Origin: Archilochus colubris
Taxonomy: Eukaryota; Chordata; Aves; Apodiformes; Trochilidae
Length of the DNA stretch: 64,000 bases
Direction: 5' to 3'
Assembly: GCA_023079485.1 (NCBI GenBank)
Contig: CM041084.1
Location: 102,094,467-102,158,466, forward strand
A program made the position numbers and the translations under genes. Under the pieces are notes generated by a model that had not been told where the DNA came from, searched no databases, and saw only the letters and a program-made list of their open reading frames with translations. Below are positions 47,101 to 56,100 of the stretch, one piece after another (the first letter of the stretch is position 1; every line of letters begins with the position of its first letter).

Positions 47101-50100
47101 TTCTGTGTAAAGCCTGTGATTTGTCATACTCTGGATGTATTGTTCACTGTATGCATTTCTTCATTGTGCTGATTAAATGAAGAAAAAAGTCAGTATTCTA
47201 ATTCAAAATGTCTTTGCTGTTTTCTGGCAATTTTAGGGGGAGGATTGCTTCATGGTGTGTGTCCTGAACTGAGTGGTAAAGCTGGTGGACTAACAGACTG
47301 CACTACCAGCTGGGAAGGCATGCATGAGTCCTCCCAGCCTGTCTTTGACACAGATGCTTTGCTAAAATGCAATGCTAAATTTAATACAGACACACTACCC
47401 AGTAGCTCTGACAAACTGGGGAGTACGGGAGGCAGTAACATGAGAGAAATGGTTAAGGACACCATCACATCTGCACCTCAAAAGGCTGCTGCTAAGCAGG
47501 CACGTAAGTCTCAGCCTGGGGACCCTTTGACACTGGAAAAGGTGACGAAGAAGAAAGACATAGGTGAGAGTTAGTGACATAGATTTCACTGCTTTAGTAC
47601 ATCCATTTCAGAAAGTTGTGACTTCTGCTTGTCCAAGCCTCTAGTGAATGTGCTCTCCGGTCATGAATCTTCCATCAGACCTATTAATTACATGCTCAGC
47701 TCTCCATTAAGGTCATTGTGTATGTAAGTAATGGTATCGAAGACCAGTTAAAAATTTAGTGACTGCTGAAAGTGGAATAAATATATAAATTAATTTCTAA
47801 TTTAATAGCTTGTTTGACTACATATTAATTTACCCAAGATACTGTATTATTTCTAAATCACCTCAGTAATTTCTGGGGAATCTTGTTACCTAGTCTCTGG
47901 TTTATATGTGTGTGAAGGAAACAAAATCTGATTATGGTGGTAAGCATGAAGATCTGTATTGTATTAGGGTATATGAAGAACCTCTGTAGCTTTATGCCTA
48001 AGCTACAGCTTATCCTCTGAGACAGTTCTAATGAACAGTGTGTTGTATCTGGACAGAAACTGGGACAGGTTGCCCAGAGAGGTGGTGGAAGCCCCATCCC
48101 TGGAAGTTTTTAAGGCCAGGCTGGACAGGGCTCTGAGCAACCTGATCTAGTGGGAGGTGTCCCTGCCCATGGCAGGGGGATTGGATCTAGATGATCTTAA
48201 AAGTCCCTTCCATCCCTGAAAATTCTGTGATTCTATGATTTGTGTCCCTTTCTGATAGCAGTAAGTAATGTGGAAAACTTATCAAGTTGAAGGCACACAC
48301 ACAAAATCATATTTATGTTGTCAATATTTAAACACCCATCATGCCAGAAAAATGTGGGACTTGAACTTCACTAAGACCTGGTACCTGACCAGTGAACTGG
48401 ATTCCTTCCCAGCCCTCTGAGTAAGACTCAAAAGACTTGTGCAAAATGCTGAACAGGAAATACATTAGAGGTACGTGGGTCTTGCTGACACTGAGATAAA
48501 ACATCAAAGACAGAAAGAAAGGGATATGATGTATGATTTCCATCAAAAGTAGGACTTCATGAGCACAAATAGAGTTCTTCACTGGTACATAATATATAGG
48601 GTGTGGGCAAGCAATTCTCTTCTAAACAAACCAAAAGCTTTACAAAGACATGGGCTGGAATGAAGTTAATAATTTCTGTATTGCTAAAAGAAAATTAAGA
48701 AGAGGATGCAGCAAAATTTTAAATGTAAGTTCCAGTAACAGCCATGTTCCATTTCTGGTCAGTCTACAGTGCCCATGATAACACTTCCTTCCATCCTTCC
48801 ATTAAGGTAAGATCATGTGATGGGTGCAATGATAAAACTTGTACAGTGTATAAATTTAAAAAGGAAAAAAAACAAAAAAACAAAACAAAACAAAAAAACA
48901 AAACAAAAAAACAGATAAACTACACTGTTGGAAGGGAAGAATATGGGTCTATTTTAAAAAAAGGAACTACAACAAATACTGTATGTGTGAAAAGTACTTT
49001 GGTTTCAGCACAAGAAAAAAATCATTGCATCTCCATTATTTTTTTTACTTTTCCTGTAATATTAGTTTTAGTTCCTCATTTCCCACATTTTTGGAGTGAG
49101 TCCTGATCACTTACATCAGAGCTGCAATTGCAACACTGTCTCACCGTGTATCAGCTTGATCCTGAAAATTAATTCCTATGAAGTTTGGACTTTTTCATTT
49201 GGTGTATTGAAGCTTTTATCCTGCATTTCTTATTCCAACTCCAGAAACTTCCCCATGCCACATAAATGCTGTCCTAACTAGGAAATGCAGGATAGGAACC
49301 CATCTGAACAAGGTAACTGAATGCCAGTCTGTCTACGGAAATACTGCTCCCTATTTATTTATGTATTATTCACATTCACACAGCTCCTCCATCTCCTCCT
49401 TATGACATCACGGTGCTTGAGAGTGTTCATGACTCAATGGTATTAGGATGGAAAGAACCTGAAGTCACTGGAGGAACTGATATTACTGGTTACTACGTGA
49501 ACTATCGTGAAGTGATTGATGGAGTTCCTGGGAGATGGATGGAGGCCAACATCAAGGCTGTTAGTGAGAGGGCATACAGGGTAAGAAGTTAACTTCTGTT
49601 ATTGCTGTAGATGAAGACAATATTTCCAAAATAGATCTCAAAGACAAATTGGGATGAATTATGATTCTGTGTATAGGTTGGTGTTCAGAGGGTTTTATGA
49701 TAATTAAACTTATTTAGCTCAGTTAAACTTCTCTGCAAAATTATTTATACATTTACCTGCTAGTCTGGCACCAAATGTCATTTGTGAAGGCACTGATCTA
49801 GACATTGCCTAGATTTTTCTAAGCCCTAACAACAAATGTCATTCCTACTGGGCTAGGTGGACTGGTGCCAGTGCTTGCCAATGCTAGAACCAAATCTGTG
49901 CCAGCTGTGTTTTGTGATCAGTTCTTGATCCAGTTTAGAGACAGGGCTAGCTTGAACCTGCTTTACAAATGAGAAGCAATGCCAGGACTGAATTTCACCC
50001 CATTGGGAGGACAACCCTTGCCTTAAGTGAACTTGCTTTGCATCATGAGACAGAATAATGAGACTGTTGAGCAATACCATGCTGCCTCCCTGATTACCAA

Positions 50101-53100
50101 GGTGTCCATATTACCTTTAAGTAAGTAAAGGACTTTCATTTCTTCAGGAAATTAAAAGCATGGTCATGCATTCAATAATTGCCATTTTGGCTTTCTTCTA
50201 AAGACTCAATCCAAAGTTATTAAGTACTATCTTATTGATTCTGCAGATTGAAAACCTGAAGGAAAACATGGTTTACCAGTTCCAGGTGGCTGCTGCTAAC
50301 CTGGCTGGGGTTGGGACACCCTCCCCAGCCAGCCAGTCCTTCAAATGTGAAGAATGGACTATTGCTGTACCTGGTAGGATCCTGTGTGGGAGGTGTTTTC
50401 GTAGCCCAAGAGTGCTCTGTGACTGAATATCTAAATTCTCAAAGCCTTCAGTTTCCATGGGAGTCAACAGGCACTGAAGTTCAGAAGTTCATATGCAGGC
50501 TTGAATCTACATAACTTTGATTGAGTACATTTACAATGATGGATTTAACAATCCCTATTTAATCAGCAGCATTTTACATGAAGCTTGTATTTTCTTAATC
50601 CTTCCTGCTTTGTCTGCCACTTTGCTTCATAGTTCACGTGGCAGACATTAATACCTGTCTAAGGTACAAGGCAGAGAAGAATGTGGTCCTGTAACCCTTG
50701 TCTCACCCTTGTGTCACTTCAAGAACAGATTGCTGGCCTTTTAACACTCCTTGAAATGAATGAAAATAACACCCATTGACTTCAGAGGACTTAAAAGCAG
50801 TCCTTGAAGCAGCACATAAATTTAGAAATTAACTCTCCGAGTTTGGAGATTATTTGCCATTATTGTTTTTTCACAAATATTTGATCAAGATACCAAATCC
50901 CAACAAATTGGATTGCTTTTAGGGCTGGTCTTTTTAATAGGCATGAGTTGCATTTATATTGGGTCTAGATATGAGACAGAGCAGCTGCATATGCTATATC
51001 AGCTCTGTGTGTACAACATGGTGTCTAGTTTTGGTTTTTGAAGTCTTATGCATTAGCCTTTTGGGGGTTTATTTTGATGCCAACTTTAACACTTACTTTT
51101 CAGGGCCACCCCATGATGTCACATGCACAGAAGTTAGGAAGGATTCCTTGGTTTTGCTGTGGAAGGAACCAGTTTATACTGGTCGTAGTCCCATAATTGG
51201 TTATTATATTGACATGAAGGAAACTCAAGCAAAGGAGGAACTTTGGAAAAGTGTCAATGAGAAGCTACTTCAAAAGAAATTCTTGAAGGTAAATAGCTTA
51301 AGGTCCAAATACTGGACTAGCAGCCTTTGATAGCATCACCCTTTGCTGATCATTGTTCCATGTAATGAAATACATAATAGCTGATGTTGTGCTGAGGATA
51401 CACACATGTAATGCCTGTGTAGGCAGACAAGACAGCAACTCAGAAGACAAATTGGTATGACAAGCCAAAAAGTCAAAGAAAGCACTGCTAAACCCAAATA
51501 CCATTATTACACCACAAGAGACAATCCTAGCATTTTCTAGCTCAAAGGGTAATATAGGTATCACTACACTAAAAGAGATGGCACAAAAATAGATGTTGTG
51601 GTAATGTGGCAGATGGTTCTAACACAAAATACTCCCTCATGGCAAGTTAAACCCAAATGTTTTACACTATTGTGCTACATTGTTTTGTGGAATGACTTCT
51701 AAATAAAGATTTGGCTGTATTTCCATTCTAGACACATATCTTAAGTAGGTTTGCTTGTATACTTTTTGGAACAATTGAAAGACAACTCACTTCTAAGTGT
51801 CATCCTTTCACATTTGTTTTAATGGCATGTATTTGCAGGTATTATAATGTCAGTACAATTCCTCAAGTCACCACAATTAAATCTATACAATAAAATGAAC
51901 TCCTGTTTCTAAATAGGTGTTGCTGGCACTTACTACCTTGATAATTTCATTTTTAAAAGCCAGAACTTCCCTGCTGTAAAACGCTATCCTTTTTCAGAGG
52001 TCAATATACATGAGGTAAAAACATCCTGTTCCAATAACAATTCTGCTTCTGCAAAGAGATCAATGACAGTAATAACACTGTCTAAATGTTAGCTATGCAT
52101 ACAAGGAAGGAGCAAGCCAAGCAGATTAGTCATGTCACTCTGGAATTGAAAAACAAAAACAAAAAATCCATGAAAAAGAAATATTTATTGACTGGAAGAG
52201 CAAAACAAAAAGAACAGAGAGATATAATTGCCAAACATCCAGACTGGAATTGTACAAAGTGTGATATTAAAATGAGTGTTTTGTAACACCTGGTGCATGT
52301 CTGCATGCTTTCTTCCTCCAGATAGGTGGCCTCAAAGAAGGTGTGAGCTACGTGTTTCGTGTGCGGGCAGCAAACCAGGCTGGTGTTGGGAAACCATCAG
52401 ATGTATCACGTCCTGCCATAGCTGAAACACGAACAGGTTTGTTAGAAATACTTCCTCTTTTTCATCATATTTAAGAAGGTTCCTGTTTCTGCAGTATGTT
52501 TAAATACAGGCTCAAGTCAAACTTTTTTACTAAGCAGGAGATGAACAGAAGTTCATATCTTACTTTCTTGTCTAATACATTTTAAGGTCAGAACAGATTT
52601 TCTCACCATAATTACAGGCTCAGGAATATAAAAATATAATAAAGTTGTAAGATTTGCCTGTATCTATTGATAAATGCATAAAGAGAGGACCCACTAAGAT
52701 CAGCTCAACCAAAACATTTTACATACATAGATTTTTTTTTCCTATGGTAAGCTAGCTGTTTATATTTTATCTCTCTCTTGTCTTTAGCTTATGTCATGTG
52801 TCTGAGGAAATTGTAAAAGAAATTATCTTTCCCCTTGGCTTTAAGAACATAATCAAATCATTTTGGAGACCACCTTCAGTAGGAATTCAGTTACAATTGC
52901 TTGCTAGAGTCATCCTTGAAGACTTGCTTCAGTGAGTCTGTTATGCCAGTAAGACACATAGGAATCAGTGCAGAATGTCCATTTCTGGAACTTCAGAAAA
53001 CCCTTGCATTTTATTTACTGTGAGGTAAAATAGGTGACTTTGGAATCAGCATATTTTTGTCCCTAAGTCCCCAGCAAAAAACATAAGCATGGGTGTATGG

Positions 53101-56100
53101 CTTATAGATTATATTTTAGAAGTGGAGGGCCCTACAAGGTGAGAAAACACATTCCCAGATATTTTAAACAAATTTAGTATAAGGTTAATATGAGGTAAGA
53201 AGATGCAGGGGTGCAACCCAGCCTGGATCCACCATACACCCTCTTTCCCTCTGGCAAGTTCCCTTCCTCCATCTGTACATCTGATCCCTCTTGGGAAGTT
53301 TTCTAGGAGCCCTAAAGGAACAGGAACAAGGGCAGGCAGAGGGCAGGGAGCAGCGAGGCAGGACAGCTCAGGGACCTGGGGCAGCCAGGTGCAGAGAGCA
53401 CCAGTATCAGTGCAGGGGTATGGACAGAAGAGGTGACTACCTGGGCAAACAGCTGCCTACCCTGCCTACAGTCAGGGTGATGACTGTGCCTGCCTGGAGA
53501 AAGTGCCCAATGTGCCAAACAGGGTCTATTGTGTCCAGTTCTGGAGTCCACAACATAAGAAGGACATAGAGCTCCTTGAGCGTGTCCAGAGGAGAGCCAC
53601 AAAAGTGATCAGAGGGCTGGAGCACCTCCCCTGGTAAGACAGGCTGACAAAACTGGGGTTGTTCAGCCTGGAGAAGAGGAGGCTCTGAGGTGACCTTATA
53701 GTGGCTTTCCAATACCTGATGGGGGTCAAAAGGAAAGCTGGGTTAGGTGCTTTTTGCACGGGTGTGTAGAGAGAGGAGAAGGGGCAATGGTTTAAACTTG
53801 AAGAGGGAAGATTTATGTTAGACATTAGGAAAAAATATCTTTACTGTAGGGGTGGTGAGACACTGGAACAGGTTGCCCAGGGGAGTTGTGGATGTCCCAT
53901 CCCTGGAAGTGTTCAAGGCCAAATTGGATGGGGCCTTGGGCAACCTGATCCAATGGGAGGTGTCCCTGCCCATGGGATACCTTCCAACTCAAACAAGTCT
54001 ATGATTCTATGAAATAGGGCTTTTTTGTGGTGGTATTGACTGTAAGGTATTGAACAGACAGCACTGGTGATCATCAGTTCCCATTCCCATCCTGGCTGCC
54101 TCAGGAGCATTTCCCTAGGATCCTTTCCCTTTTCCTGAATCCCAGGTCCCTTTTTAGCTCTCCTATTTCTGCAGTAACACTGGCCCACCTCTCAAAAATT
54201 CCTGGTTCTTATGACAAGGGCAGCAGAAGTCTTAAGAAAGCCCTGACTAAGCTCTCAGTGAGGCTGTAAGTCCAGGAAGTTTGAAAAAGGAGGTTTGAAA
54301 TTGGGAGTGTAAAAGAACTGGAAAAATCAGACTGGTGAGACCAGGGCAACTCCTAGTGAGGCTGGGATGGGAGGAAGGGGCTGAAAGGAGTAGATAGTAA
54401 GTTAAGAAGATGCAAAAGTGGGATGCAAGGACAAAAAAGGGTAAGTGTGTGAGTAAGGAGGGCTTGGGACAGGACCTTTCAAAAATACAGCATCCACAAT
54501 TTTAGTGTTTTGAAGCTCCAGGGCTATTTCTATCAACTGAAAATGAAGTAAGCTTAGAAGCTTTTTCTTCAAAACAACTTGGATACAACAACCACTTCTA
54601 AAAAGAAAATCAAACCAGTATTTGCACTAAACTCTGCCTTTACTAATCCATTTTCTTTTAATGTTAATATATGTCAGACTTTTGATAGAACCTTGTTACC
54701 ATAACAATCTTCAAGTGTACTAAATAAAGGATTGTACAGCATTTTCAGTGTTCAGTCAGATGGGGTAGATGACCACCTGGAAATATCAGTTTGAGCAGAA
54801 CATCTGGTTTACAGACCTCACCTCTAGAGAAGGAGGCACATATCAGGATCCTTTTTGCAAGTGAGGCTTAGGGTCATAGATGTAATGTAGAGATCACAGG
54901 GAAATCAGGGTTTGACTGAGTGAAATCTCAGGGAAGCTGAAAATTCTTTATTTGTACAAATCTGGTTGACCCATATTTTGAGCTGAGATCTCCAGATAAG
55001 GTATCTGCCAAACTAAACTTCTTAAAAGTATTAAAAAGGAGCAGACGTTTATTAAAAGTACATTTCAAAAGCCAGTCTCTTGGGCAAGCTTCCACCTTTC
55101 TCACTCAAATCACACAGATCTCAGGAACAGTCATACTATTTTTTAAAAATCACCACAGGTCTTTGATTTTGCTCAGTGAATGCTGCCTTTATTACCATCT
55201 TGAATGGAGACAACAGATTGTTAGGTCTCTCTAGACAGCTCCTGCTGGAATGTTGCTTTTGGCAAATGCGTAATAATCACCAGATGACTGAGCTTTCTGA
55301 TCAAAGAATTCAACTAAAAATATCCTGAAAAATATTTGCTCTAAGACAGACAGAATGGTACCAATTGTCTTTATCCAGTGAGGTGTAAATGTGATGATGA
55401 GATACTTTGTATCCACCTTCTCTTGTTTGAAAACCACATGTAATTTTTACAGTTATCTTCTAGAGCTCAAGTAAAAACCCCACCCACCTAAACAAATACC
55501 AATCCAGGCTACTTTTGAGCTTTAATTTGGCCTTTAGACATACACACTTTGATGTGTGGGCATTTCACAAGAACCAAAGGAAGTCCAAGAGCAGACTGCA
55601 ACTCATCCCTATTTCTGCACTTAGTCCATCTTCATCTTTGTGCAAAGCAAAATTAGATTCTGATCCTGCATCACTCACCTGAGAGGGGCTTGAATGTCAG
55701 AAATGCTGCCCCACTCAACTTTTCTGACCAGCTCTATTCAAAACGATGCCATTAACCTTAGCATTTTGAAGCTATCTGCTTTATCTTCATATTATCTCTT
55801 TCCCTTTGATGCAAGAAAATGCTTAGATAAATGGAAATTTTATATGACATCTAAGTATTTTATTTCTTATGATGACCTTAAGAGAAGCTCTGGATGTTAT
55901 TTTCAAACTATCGAGCTTTTTAGGGGAATGAAATTAGGGCTGCTACTACTACTCAGCCTCTTCAGTTTTGCTTTGTAGGATCAGTGGAGACCTCTGGTCA
56001 GTAATTTTAAAAGATTTTTTAACCTCATGAGAGGTAAACTTCATCATCACTTCTGAAAACAAATGGCACACATTGTTATAATAATGAGAATACTTTAAAA

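Larger units (their letters stand above)
47564..49383 (+). other. MYOM1: MYOM1 intron c17 (1.8 kb)
   Basis: Contains a CR1 tail (48045-48241) and a CAAAA-rich simple repeat (48864-48912). Confidence 0.85.
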
